Shown here: positions 34,491 through 48,384 of the stretch, one piece after another | How the letters are laid out: every line of letters begins with the position of its first letter | How positions within the stretch are numbered: the stretch's first letter is position 1 | Source of the DNA: Melastoma dodecandrum | Taxonomy: Eukaryota > Streptophyta > Magnoliopsida > Myrtales > Melastomataceae | Length of the DNA stretch: 64,000 nt | NCBI GenBank assembly: GCA_029817715.1 | Contig: JARUPY010000471.1 | Span: forward strand, 2,046,001-2,110,000 | Direction of reading: 5' to 3' | Program-made: the position numbers and the translations under genes | Notes under the pieces: model-generated | Databases searched by the model: none | What the model was told of the DNA's origin: nothing | Seen by the model: the letters and a program-made list of their open reading frames with translations, nothing else

Positions 34491-34976
34491 ATGACGACTT
34501 CTAGCGGGAATTCTTCCGGGGCCACTACAACGACCACGACGGTGTTTCTGACCTTGGGCTCGGAGGACGGCGACTTCACGCTGTTGATGAACCAGAGGAA
34601 GAGGAAGAGGATGGAGTCCAACCGGGAGTCAGCGAGGCGGTCTAGGATGAGGAAGCAGATGCATCTAAACGAGCTGGCTGCGACCAAGGCACAGCTTACC
34701 TCCAAGAACGCCTGTCTTGCCTCGGGGATTGCCGTTGCGTCCGGGCAGCTTGCTGCCATTGATGCAGAGAACTCCATCCTCAGGGCCCAGTTCGTGGAGT
34801 TGAGCCGCCGACTGGACTCGCTCAACGACATCCTCTCCTGGTTCAGGCCAGGACAGTCCCAAGGTCATGTTTACACCTCGCCAGATTGGTTCCCGAACCA
34901 CAGAGATTGGAATTCGACGTACCTCAATCAGCCAATCGCTGCAGCGGCAGCCTCTCATGACATGCTTCCGTACTGA
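34491..34976 (+). CDS. BZIP44: S1-group bZIP transcription factor (bZIP44/bZIP11 type)
   Basis: Intronless, 161 residues, as usual for S1 bZIPs. A Thr/Ser-rich start is followed by the basic region (about 34-53, QRKRKRMESNRESARRSRMR) with the N-x7-R contacts. The leucine zipper has heptads LNELAATKAQL, NACLASGI, ENSILRAQFVEL and LDSLNDIL. The Asp/Trp-rich tail includes SPDWF. The start at 34491 is the first ATG in the frame; the frame extends back to 34440 without one. S1 factors heterodimerise with group C bZIPs and adjust metabolism to sugar status. Translation is probably repressed by sucrose through the uORF upstream. The assignment to bZIP44 rests on recalled neighbours (At1g75390 next to At1g75380 and At1g75420). 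Confidence 0.93.
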   Translation: MTTSSGNSSGATTTTTTVFLTLGSEDGDFTLLMNQRKRKRMESNRESARRSRMRKQMHLNELAATKAQLTSKNACLASGIAVASGQLAAIDAENSILRAQFVELSRRLDSLNDILSWFRPGQSQGHVYTSPDWFPNHRDWNSTYLNQPIAAAAASHDMLPY

Positions 34977-36303
34977 TTGTATGGTCCATTTGGAGCTTGG
35001 GAGACTCGATTTCTCACTAGAGATGTCGTTAATCTTATCATTTTCTTTATTCGCAATTCTTTTGGTGGTGTACAACATTTTCTTTGGTCATCTCAATTTC
35101 AGATGGTATCTGCTACATTTCTCACCAATCATTAATTTGCCATTCAATGAAAAAGGCACACACACAAAAAGAAGATACAAAGCTCTGAATATGAGGCAAA
35201 AGAAAATTTTGCCAACCCCTCATGGGTAAAATCTGATGTCATTTCTCAATAGAAAACAAAAAGAGAAATGTAATCTAGTATGATTTTTTTTTCTGTATGT
35301 AGACTGATATTGAGATAAACCATTTGACCCACAAGACTAATCTCACACCCTAATAAAAGTAGCCAAATATTGTCAAAATGAGGAGAACCCAATTATGATT
35401 TGGTTATTCCCAACGAGAGCAAAATTAGGTAGAAAATAAAGCATCAAACACAACCTCCCTTTTGCATTTAGATCAAAAGGTGGATTGTCCTATGCATTTT
35501 TTATTCTTGAGCAACTTGGTAAACATGCGTCATTCATTACGACACCGTCATTGTGATAAATCTTCCCATCAAATATATAAAATGAGAGAGATCTGGGTGC
35601 AAATTTGTAACCTAATTGGTCAACTGATGGATGAAATCTCATGGAAAAGGACTCTCTCATGGCATGCAATTATGTTCCTCTTGATAGAATGGATGGATAG
35701 GATGATATCCAAAACCACCTCTTTTTATCTAATCAAATCTTTGTTTATCTACTAAGTAATCCTGCTTTATATTTAACCTTAAATTAATCATGGTTTAACA
35801 AGCCTCTAAACTACAGCATGACACTAACATAGGTTGTCTTCATCGATACTGTACAAGAATACCCTGTTTGTGCAACCTAAACAAATGTAATGATCATAGG
35901 CTGGTGGTGGAGTATGATATTTTGTAATGAGAGGAGAGGAAGTTGTTCTTGCTGCCACAGATTGAACCAAAGAAAGTAAGAGTTAGGTTCCCATGAAGTC
36001 TAACATTATCCAGAAAAACCAACAAAAGCCTTAAAAGGTTTGAGCAAGGGCTGTAGTGACCTCCAACTAATTTGATTCCACCAAGTGCAAGAGAAGTGAG
36101 CATGTAAACATGACAAAAGTTAAAACATCACTGCCACCTTCGCATCAGCGCCACACCAGTAATAGCATGAACTAAGGTATGCACCTCTGTTCTGCGAAGA
36201 GCCCAGGGTGAATCTTATAATCCCGCTGGCAAAATGTTCAAAGTACGAGAAGAATGGCGCATAAGCATTTGTGATAACAGAGGAGACTGATCCATGTCTT
36301 TCC
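34977..36303. other. Intergenic between convergent genes
   Basis: 3' regions of bZIP44 and RPT4, AT-rich, nothing further recognised. Confidence 0.5.
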
Positions 36304-38995
<2,692 letters not shown>

Positions 38996-39351
38996 CTCCG
39001 CTGAGGAGGATCAAAGTATCGTGAGGGACCGAGGAGAGAAGAGAGAGCTTCCTGGAGGATCTTGCTTGCTTGCTTTCTTTCACCCAAGTCTCCGAGTGAA
39101 GCTGTCTTGAGGCGCAAGACAAGTTTGCCTCTTCTATGTTATCATAAAACGTACGTTTAGGGCCTAACTATCGAATAATTTTCTTTTCTTTTAACGACTT
39201 TTTTTTCTCGTATATAAAAATATTACTAACTATATCATCAACATTTGTTCCGACTAATCTTAGAACGCCCCTGTGCGCAAACAAAAGCATAGACGTCCCG
39301 TGTGGAGAAGGGTCCACGTGGCTTTCCCTTTCCAAATAATCCATGAGGAGC

Positions 39352-39506
39352 ACGTCCTCGCATCTGCTGGCGGCAGCTCCAGCCAGAGCAGCACCGTCGA
39401 TGACGCGTTCCCTCTCCATCCTATTCCACTTACAGTGGGGTTCCACGTCCCGGCTCCTCGACCTTCGTCGTCGTTCTTCGACGTGTTTGCGCAAGAGGAT
39501 TCCTAG
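39352..39506 (+). pseudogene. ERF gene C-terminal fragment, inverted relative to its N-terminal half
   Basis: Reads HVLASAGGSSSQSSTVDDAF and ends [13 protein letters not shown] before a stop at 39504-39506. The 'SSSQSSTV' and 'FFD.FA' blocks are typical of the C-terminus of group VIII ERF repressors. It sits directly after a copy of the ERF promoter sequence (39273-39345), with the start codon and the whole AP2 domain missing. The first residues (VLASAG) overlap the last shared residues of the minus-strand half at 39835-39850. Confidence 0.6.
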
Positions 39507-40095
39507 AGCGAGTCGGACTCCTCGAGCGTCCTGAACTGCGACGCGACCCCCAGCTGCGGAGGTTTTTCATGAAAGATCTCAACCTCCTCCCGTCAGACTC
39601 GGATTGATCTGGCATTTTGATTTCCTCCTCCTCCCAGTTTTGTTTTCCAGGGTCATCCCTCCTCGGATCGAAATCGGGATTTAGATTTTGGTTTTGTTTT
39701 AGAAAAGTAAAAAGTTCAGTTAAAATCCGCTTGCGATCTAAAGTCCAGCTGCAATAATCGAACCAAGAAAAACGTATCATGGAGAGGACCAATAATCGCC
39801 CCCAATGCAAATGGGGGCGGCTGTCGCCCGCGGACGCGAGGACGATCTCCCCGGGGGTGGGGAAGTTCGTCTTGGCCTTAGACCCACGGAACTCCCTAGC
39901 GGCAGCATCGTAGGCTCGGGCGGCATCCTCGGCAGTGTCGAAAGTGCCGAGCCAGACCCTGGTCTTCTTGATGGGGTTGCGGATCTCGGCGGCGTAGCGG
40001 CCCCAGGGTCGCTTCCTAACGCTGCGGAAGCGGCTCTTCACCCCGCCGGTGTCAAGTGTAAGGGTAACAGCGGGCAGACGTGGCTTGGGAGCCAT
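39430..40095 (-). CDS. Truncated ERF (AP2) protein with foreign tail
   Basis: Starts [20 protein letters not shown]. An intact AP2/ERF domain (about residues 22-80) follows, with [40 protein letters not shown] and [14 protein letters not shown] type by the Ala and Asp of AAEIR and TFDTAE. After VLASAGDS (residue about 91) the similarity to ERFs stops. The remaining 130 residues run through unrelated sequence and antisense to the plus-strand C-terminal fragment. As read it would be a 221-residue protein that binds GCC-box DNA but lacks the normal effector tail. It may be a gene remnant carried by the surrounding inverted-repeat element. Expression is unknown; a full copy of its promoter region lies at 40134-40230. 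Confidence 0.55.
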   Translation of the reverse strand: MAPKPRLPAVTLTLDTGGVKSRFRSVRKRPWGRYAAEIRNPIKKTRVWLGTFDTAEDAARAYDAAAREFRGSKAKTNFPTPGEIVLASAGDSRPHLHWGRLLVLSMIRFSWFDYCSWTLDRKRILTELFTFLKQNQNLNPDFDPRRDDPGKQNWEEEEIKMPDQSESDGRRLRSFMKNLRSWGSRRSSGRSRSPTRSRNPLAQTRRRTTTKVEEPGRGTPL

Positions 40096-40396
40096 TCCTC
40101 AAGGGTCTTGGCCGGCTTCTTGCGTTGCGTGCTGTACTTCAAGTCGTGAATTGTTTGGAAAGGGAAAGTCAAGTGGACCTCTCTCCACACAGGACGTCTA
40201 TGTTCTTTTTCTGCCGGCTCACGGTATTGCCACGTAGACCTTCGTCATATCCACGTCGATAATTTGCCTAACGTCGTCTAAGATTGACCAAAAAAAGGTT
40301 GATGACATAATTAGTGACATTTTTGTATATGAAAAAAAGATGTTGATAGCAAAGAAAGTTCATCAATAAATTAAGAACATAAACGTATATTTTGCA

Positions 40397-40749
40397 CTCA
40401 TATAATGATATAAAACTCCCGAAATCCCAAGTACTATAAAATTCGAGTTTATCTCCTATTAATATCATTTCATAAAATATTTTACAAAATATAACTTTAA
40501 AATTTTTTATCAAAGTAGATTTTATTTAATAACATCACGTCATTGAAATTAAATTACGTATGCATGAATGATACCAACACCGAGGACTTAGCTAAAAAAT
40601 TACAGCGTCAAAACTTCCACCCTGACTTGACACAGGCAAAATTCCTAACCCCTCAACCCTTCGATCCCCATATATGTACAGATTTAATTACTGTCTGCTG
40701 TCACAACTGCACGATGCACAAGAATCTCTGAGCCGGTGATTCTGAGACA
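40397..40749. other. Intergenic
   Basis: AT-rich, with no gene seen. It is the 3' flank of the glycosyltransferase gene. Confidence 0.4.
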
Positions 40750-43700
40750 TCACGATCTCGTCCGGCTTTGCGCACTCTGCAGCACTTCCCTCAGTACCAA
40801 CGCGATCCTCTCCGCCATGTGATGCTCCAGAAACATCTCCTTCACCCTCTCATATCCTTTCTTACCCATCGTAAATCTTCTCTCCACCTGCGTTGCCAGC
40901 TTCACTATATTTTCCGCCAGCAGCGTTACCCCTTCCTTGCCAGCAGGATGCAACAGACCTGTCAAACCGTTCACTACTATTTCCGTCGTTCCTCCTGCAG
41001 CTGTGCCCTGATCCAGAACTCTCTCGAGTGAGAAGCCAGGAAGAAACCTCGTACATTATTAGTAGATTTACTGATGAGAACTTATGCCCGTGCAGGAACC
41101 AGAGATAAATTGAGGTCAGATGATTATCGGATTCTATGTTGCGGTTGCAAAAGAAGAGGCAGAACGTAGTAGTGTATCTTTTCAAGTAAAAACAGGCATC
41201 CAGGAAAAATAGGAAGACTAGGTGTCCAGGAAATCCCAAAACAAGCAGCTTCCTCAGTTTATGACGATGCACAGAATCTGCCCTAATGCTAACAAGTGAA
41301 GTGAACTCTGAAGTGAGACTGGCGAAAAGAGCAAGGCTGTAGAGATCAAATTACCAACACTGGAAGCTGAAAAGCCATTGCTTCAATGGTTATTCTCCCA
41401 AAGCATTCTCCACGTGCCTACATGACACCAAGCATTTCCATGAACATTTTCAACTAAATATCCCAAAGTGAATAATAATGTTAATTAGATTTCATGAGCC
41501 CATATCAGATTCACTAGCTCAAGGTAAAGTCCTTCCATCAAACAAGAAGAAGCAAAAGCAAAATATTAAGATAGTGAATGAAAAAAGCACCTGGGAATTC
41601 TGAACAAGAACATCTATGGAAGCCAAATAAGGAGCAACTGCCAAAGTCTTGTTCACAAAGTGCACTCTGTCTTTTATCTTTTGATCCACAACAAAATTTC
41701 GTAGTTCTAACTCAAACTTTGTTTGAGCACTCATATCGCTGCCCACAACCACAGCATGCATCGATGGAACCTGCAGCTTTTTCTCCTGGATCATTTGTAG
41801 ACTTTCATGGAAGGACCTAAGAAAAAGATCCTGTCCTTTTCCACGTGAAACACCTACAAATAAGTTCAAGCAGCAATTACAAATTTCTGAAGCAGTTGAA
41901 AGATGTTCCAAGATTTTTATTCTTAATACCCAAAATAATATCCCAATTTAAACAACTACAGCCCCACCAACCTCTCCTGGCAAAGAATAACCAACAAGAA
42001 AAACTGACCATATGTCTGAAACTTACTGTTTATGATAGCAAAAAGCAGGTCGTCATTTCTCAAACCAAGGGACTCCCGAACGTGCTCACGAAGTACCCTC
42101 TTTGCCACGCTGTTTTCAGCTACTTCCATCAGGTCTTTGCTATTTCCAAGATGTACAACATATGTTTTTGGCATCTTAATACTGCAACACTAGAATTTGT
42201 TATGAGGGTTCAATGTACTCTGAAATATGCAATTTACATTATCACGTATTCTTTCCTCTTTCTTGAAAACAGGACTCATCTGAGAGATATCTATGAGGAA
42301 TGTATCAAAGCCTCCCTATTCTAACTCAAAGCTTGCAATGAGAAGAATACTCGAATAGGAGAAAAAAGGAGGTTCCATGCCAACTAGAATCAGATGCATA
42401 TTTTCTGTTTTTGACACAACTACTGAGGTAAAGCCATGTACATGGCATTTTGATATAGATCAAAGTATTCATGCCACAACCAGGATGGTGTAAATCCCAT
42501 AGGATTCATTCGCACTTAAACACAGGTGTGATGACCCCGTGATGCATTACGAGAAATGCTTTAACACCAGAAAATAGAGAAGCAATAAGAAGGACGAGTC
42601 AATTTGATGTACATAAGACAGAAGCAGGAACTGAACAATATATTTGTCAACACTCCGTGGAAGGTTCATAAAGATTAAAATAAATAGCAATGTCTGAGAA
42701 GTACCCAAGTCGCTCGTGTGTTCTGTTCTTCCAGTATTCGGCAGTTGTGTAAGAATCAATCATAGCACCAGCAACAGAAGGTAGGTGTTTCACATACTCC
42801 AATTTGAAGTAATGCCCTCGCATTTCATGAATCCACCATAGTATCTTCGGAAGAACACGATGCACATCATCCTTGAGAACAGCATCTAGCCACTTCCCAG
42901 CAACAGCAGTGTTTAATACAATCAAATCGGCTGCAAGAGCTGTGTCGATAGCTTTCTGACTTTTAGCAGAGAAAACCTAAATAGTACAGAAAAAGAGACT
43001 CAGAAAGCACTCGAGGACAAGGATAGTTCACACAACAAAATATTAAAACCCAACACAACAGGAAGTAAAAAATTGGAGAAAAAAAATAATATTTGGTTGG
43101 ATAATGCAGTTTTTTCCCTTCCATTTGATAACTCACTAGCCTATTGGACTTGATCATCCACCAAGTGTTCTTTCGATGCCAAGTTTTAACTTACAGGTCT
43201 TAAATTCTCCAATCCTCTCCAATAAGCCCAGGAGGACTCCTTTTCAACTACCATCAGTTCACTTGAATAGTTTCCAGGGAGATACGAGTAATGAAATGCA
43301 CAAAGCAAAAGTCGCCATTTCAACATAATACCCGAGGAACAAACAAGACTATAGCACTGCAAACTGGATTTAAATCAAGGTATTCTATCGACACTCATCA
43401 CACAACCTAAATTATTAGACCAATATCCAACTGCAGATGTCAAAACCAGTCCAAATTCACCACAAGGAAGACAGTGAACCAACCTGAACACCACGATCTA
43501 ACATCTTATGCTCCAAACTATAAACGACCTCATCTGGATCGGCCGGTGTTTGGTTAGTTATCCACACAACTTCCGTTCCAACACCTCTTAATAGAAAAGC
43601 CAGTTCCATCAACAGCAACGGCCCGCCTGCAGCAGCGCACAATTGAACGCGAAAAAAGTCATATCACAACACTACTGCTTCATACCTATCAACTCAACAA

Positions 43701-44024
43701 TAACCGAAACCAAGAATGTGCGTCGAAATCGCTACCGGAGAGCGAGAGCTCATGAGAGACGAGTAAAACAAGCTTGGACTTCATGAAACCCAGGGGACTC
43801 GAGCGGCCGCGAGACTCGCCTCTGGAGGGAACCGACTCCCGAACCAGGGGAACTTCTCCGGCTTCGCCGTCGGATGCGCGGTCGCAGGAGCAAGTGACCG
43901 GCGATGAGGACGAGGACTTTGCGACCAGCACAATGGCCGTCAAGAGGGAAAGTAACGTGACCATCACTAGCGGCCAGTTCTTCCTCTGCAACGTCAGCCA
44001 AGCGCTCCATGATTGCTTCCTCAT
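40750..44024 (-). CDS. GT4-family glycosyltransferase, single-pass membrane (At1g75420/At1g19710 type)
   Basis: Seven exons on the minus strand: 44024-43736, 43626-43484, 42976-42705, 42181-42027, 41853-41591, 41417-41355 and 41007-40750. They are in phase with GT-AG borders and give 480 residues. The N-terminus (MRKQSWSAWLTLQRKNWPLV) leads into one TM segment (about 18-36), the type II topology of Golgi enzymes. The GT-B fold shows KSKLVLLVSHELSLSGGPLL, LPKILWWIHEMRGHYFKLEY, INSVSRGKGQDLFLRSF and, at the donor site, ECFGRITIEAMAFQLPVL then GTAAGGTTEIVVNGLTGLLH (E-x7-E-type region). The exact sugar donor and acceptor are unknown to me. Arabidopsis homologues are simply annotated as UDP-glycosyltransferase superfamily. 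It lies between RPT4 and the lectin, matching the recalled order of At1g19710-19715. Confidence 0.93.
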
Positions 44025-45376
44025 CGGGCGAATGCCTTCCGATTCTTCTTCTTCTTCTTCGTGGAGTCGCTACCGATCTGCTCCAGAAGAAACTTATTAT
44101 AAATTTACAGTTTTGGCATAAATATTTGAAACTCTTTCAATTTGGTCTACTGAAAATGATATAGTCAAATTGAATAAAATCCATAAATACAGGACCTACA
44201 CTGTCATTTACAGACTTGAATATTCCGGTGGCTGACGGCGCCGCAAGACGAGGATGCTGCGGCGGCGAGCGCTGCCGCCGCCTTTGCTGATCCAGAAGAG
44301 GCGATCCTCGCCACGCGATCGGTCGCAGCTCTTTGCTACCGCTTTCATTGCTCGAGCTCTGCCGGAAGAACCTAAACGAGTAAAGTGCTGCTTTCTGGCC
44401 GGCTGCGTAGTTGTTTCGCAAATTGTTCGATATATTGAGCGGGAAGAGCGAAAACTGCTTCTGACTGATGTGTGCGTGTGTGAACTATTGGGTGAAGCCC
44501 GGTTTGTACCTGGTGGGAACGCCAATTGGGAGTCTTGAAGACATCACGTTACGGTACTGGTAGATTCTGGGAAGTTTCCTGTTCGTAAAAAAGAATTGGA
44601 ATTCAAAATTATCGGTTTCAGCTTTGTTTTAAAATAATATATGTCCAAAAAATAATTTGTGAAATAGAGTAATAATTTTGAAAATTCGTCAAATAATATT
44701 CTCACGAGAAACTCGGAGTTTGAAACGTCGGGTTTATTAACTAGTATCGAGTTCTTTAAAAGATATTAATTAACGAATTTAGAAAGTTATTACCTGTTTC
44801 GTAAAATTATTTTTTGTACTGAACTTATTTTAGAAAATACCTGAGATTACTGCAGTGTCTTGGGGGTGCTGCTGTCTGCTGATGTGATTCTCTGCGAGGA
44901 CACAAGGCACTCATGGAAGTTACTGGGTAGTAGTACTACCTTGTTAGGTTGTGAAAACCCCCCACACAATAAGGACTCTAGGACGTTTTGTTTGGGCCTC
45001 CTTGTTTAAAATTTTGGCTGCAGTTGTAGTGCCAGTAGGTTTAGTGGGTCTTACAATCTGAAGCAGTTTGGATGACTTCATAGAAATGAAACTTGAGTTG
45101 TTACCCGATACACTGTCAAAAGAGATCTTTTTTCTCCACTTGAGGTAATCCTCTGAAATCGGCCTTCCTTGTTATTGTCCATGACCGTGACAAGTAATCG
45201 TTCCCTACATGCCAATGTTCTTATGGATCGATATTCTGTGGCTTCATTATTAAGCTGTCTCCATAGTGTTCATAAAGTTAATACAAGCACAATGTAACTT
45301 ATGCATCAATGTCTATGGATGCTCATATATACAGGTTTCATGCTTTTTGAATGATGATCTACTGCTTTGTTTTGAC
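44025..45376. other. Intergenic
   Basis: GC-rich stretch 44230-44540, probably promoter or leader of the GT4 gene (minus strand), then AT-rich sequence. No supported gene. Confidence 0.45.
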
Positions 45377-47809
45377 TCAGCTTCCGTAACTGAACCGTTT
45401 GAAGAAGGATTGCTTAGGTGATCTATTGTTTCCCAACCAGTACTGCATATGTACACCAATGGCATCCAAGTATTGGGTACTCCTCCCGTGGAATCCCACC
45501 ACTTTGCCTTCTGCAGTTGTTGAAGTGAAAAAGGTGCCTGCTTCCTCTCCAAATGGACCATATTTTCCCCGGCTAGTGTGAAATGACATCGACTTGATAA
45601 CGTTACACTTGTCATCTCTGCTGATGGGACCATAGTAGCCCGATATGCATAGCAGTACCTCATTGGGATAATCGAACTTGATCTGCTTAATTAAGAAAGT
45701 GAGATGACTGGTAGGATATATCTTCAGGAATTGTTCTAGACATAAGGTTCAGGTTCATTATAAATTACCCGATCTTGGAGAGCTCCTCCGCTGCATCCAT
45801 GTTTGACAGACCACACAGGTTGTCCATTTCTATCATACTCAATCTGTATCGAGCAAATGACTTCAGTTCTGGTGAGATATATCTGACTGATTCCAGAAAA
45901 GACTCCATCATCCCATGGTTGCCCTCCGTCTCCTCCCCATGGACCTGGTCCGCATGGAGCTGGCTCTTTTACCAGCCCTGGAGCCACCTGGTAGGTAAAA
46001 ATTATATATCATCTATACTTATATTGACTGTTTTTTCGGATTCTTTCACTAGGTCGATGATTAGTAATCACTCGCATAAATCCCATTGCTATGTCTTGTC
46101 AGTTTAACAGTTAATCTCTTTGACATTTTCCGGAAGAGTTACTCGTTGTCGTACCTCTTCAGCTGGTGGTTGTCTTGCTAGGACCAGCTTGCTCGACCAT
46201 TGAGGATACTCAAATCCTACAGCTTCCGCTTCACCCTTGTTTGTTAGGTTGGAAGAGGGATGATGTTTCATTGCAGGCACCTTCCTTTCGACTATGTGTA
46301 CCCCAATGGAATCCAGAAACAAACCATTTCTACCATGAAATCCCACAATTTTACCTTTTACTCTCGATGTAAATGAAGTCCCATGTTCCTCTCCAAATGG
46401 TCCATGCTTCCTCTTGTTGGTGTAGAAAGTGATGGATCTTACGATATTCGGTCCCATGTACATCATAGGTCCAACTGTTACACTAATGTGCACGAGGATC
46501 TCATTTGGATACTCAAGAGTTATCTGCAGGGATGACAAGCAACAACATCAGTGATTGCTTCTAAAATCAACTGTAAGTTGTCTCAGCACATAATAGAATA
46601 GGTTGGACATATGATTTAGCCTCACCTTGTCATATTTGAAAGCTCCAGTGCCGCCGTGTTTGCTTCCCCAGATTGGTTTGCCCTCCAAATCATATAGCAC
46701 CTTTATTGAGACAATTCCAATTCCAACGTTTCGACATAGATGGATTTCTCTCACGCCTGTATAGATTCCGTCATCAAATGCAATCCCTCCCATGCCTCCC
46801 CATGGTCCGTAGGTCACCAAGCCATCAACTCTTTGCGGAGCTTTTGCTGTATCCATCCTCTGGAAAAATGTGTAGTTTCAAAATTTCAACTCCAAAGCCA
46901 GAAACATTTAATGAAACACTGTTGTCTCTCTGGATCACAGGGTGTTCACTAACCTCCTCATTCGATTCAACTTCGATGAAGTTCCCGTCGCTTTCTCTAG
47001 AGTGTCTGCTCACGGAGGAACTGCTTCTATCTCCTTTTCGTCTCACTGCTAGAACAACATCAAAGGTCTGCCCAAGGCTACCTTGCATGATGGAATAGCT
47101 GTGCTGGTCTGCTACATTAGCTAGATTACTTGGCCTTCTAGTAAGAGCTGCTGGTTCCTTTTTGTTCTTGCACGGCTTCAGGTAAACTCAAATGGCATCC
47201 AAGTACCAGCCAGATCTACCGTGGAAACCCAGAATCTTCCCTCCAGTTACAGGAAAGGAGAAATGGTTTCCCTTTTCTTCCCCAAATGGACCATAAGTCT
47301 TCCGATTGCTCTCTAAAGTAAGTGACCGGACAATGATCGATCCTCTTTCAAGTAGACTCCCGTAATGTCCATGTATGGAAGTTAAATACTCATCCGGGTA
47401 ATCTAGCTTTACCTGCAGGGTAAGAGGTCCAGGGATGAAGATCATGGTACTTCTGTGAAACTTTGATAAAGGCATATCTCGGATGCGACAAACAGGTTTT
47501 ACTTTGGTGTAAGATAGAGCAGACCTTGTCAAGTTTGGTCCCTTTACTTTCACCGTGCAACTCAGACCAAACTGAAGACCCCATAAGGTCATATTCAATC
47601 TGGATAGAATCAATGCCTGCACCATGAGTAATCACCAGCTGCCGGACAGATGAGTACACCCCATCGTCCCAGCGGAAGCCTTCCCTGCCTCCCCATGGCC
47701 CGATGATTTCCACTTTGCTCTCGCCGACATCTGAACTCTATTGACAAATCAAACGGTTAGGCCATTGAGTTGTTCAATTAAGTAATAGGAGGCACACCAC
47801 CCTTACCAT
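45377..47809 (-). CDS. Three-domain jacalin-related lectin gene with in-frame stop codon
   Basis: Exons on the minus strand: 47809-47807 (ATG only), 47737-47525, 47412-46954, 46859-46626, 46523-46155, 45987-45769 and 45682-45377, all GT-AG and in phase. Read through, this gives 600 codons with three jacalin domains. Each has GPWGG at its start, DDG(V/I)(Y/F), and an FHGR...LD(A/S)IGV end. Domain 1 reads ATT TGA GTT at 47193-47185 where domains 2 and 3 read ATT GG(G/T) GTA. Codon 147 is thus a stop in place of glycine, one base change from GGA. Everything after it is clean coding sequence. The protein as encoded is therefore 146 residues, one domain lacking its last strand. Homologous to the three-jacalin protein recalled as At1g19715, a mannose-binding-type lectin. 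An internal ATG (46856) could give a two-domain product. Confidence 0.9.
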
Positions 47810-48384
47810 TTCTTGTGCAGGTGAACAACTTTTCCAATGGCAAGAATTATGGATTGGTCAGGTTTAGTTGTAGTATGGGTGGACTCTATGGAGATTTATG
47901 GTGGTCGTAATTAACAAGGGCGATGAGTTGCTTTCTTCGAATCACATAGACGAAGCTCATTCTCTTGCCACTAACGAGGGACAATTCACAGGATGGCAAA
48001 GGAATAGCATCAGATGCCCACAACAAGATTTGACAGTCCTTTTCTTCTTTGATCCCCATTCCTTCTAACGTAACACATGCTAACAAAGAACGGCCGCTCT
48101 CTTGTCCAACCAACAAAGGATTCCCCTCCGCACGAAGCTTTTACCTGTTCTGGTCCCTTACAGCACCTGCACTAGCCACTACAGTCTCTCCTCTTCGATT
48201 CGACCAAATGTTCCATTTATCATAATATTTGACATTCATTACCTTATGACTAAACATTTCGCTGGGGTTCCCAAGGAATCACAATTTTGTCGAAATTCAG
48301 CATAAATACAAAGATTTGGTAGATAAGTGACCCCGGGGGGTTTTTATTCGCACAGAAGACAGGTACGAGGGATCATCCCAGGTT
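47810..48384. other. Intergenic
   Basis: Lectin leader and promoter, and the 3' region of the thioredoxin gene. The minus-strand open frame 47886-48116 has no family match. Confidence 0.45.

Larger units (their letters stand above)
39141..40396. mobile_element. MULE-like long inverted-repeat element carrying ERF gene pieces
   Basis: The two ends are inverted copies. The left arm (about 39143-39345) matches the reverse complement of the right arm (about 40134-40395). Shared blocks include TACGTTTA at the tips, the stretch around TATCATCAACAT, ACTAATCTTAGA versus GTCAATCTTAGA, CATAGACGTCC, and CTTTCCCTTTCCAAA. The right tip (40378-40395, CATAAACGTATATTTTGC) is identical to the tip of the MULE-type MITE at 49711-50297. 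Inside lie an ERF N-terminal half on the minus strand and an ERF C-terminal piece on the plus strand. No clear target duplication was found, and no transposase is present. Confidence 0.6.

Noticed and set aside
44208..44538. GC-rich frames on both strands upstream of the GT4 gene
   Set aside because: No family match; more likely leader or promoter of the GT4 gene.
47188..47190. TGA as selenocysteine codon
   Set aside because: Land plants lack the selenocysteine system, and the position is a structural glycine in the family.
47886..48116. Possible first exon of the lectin gene
   Set aside because: The sequence has no lectin-like content, and the ATG at 47809 with its donor gives a simple in-frame solution.
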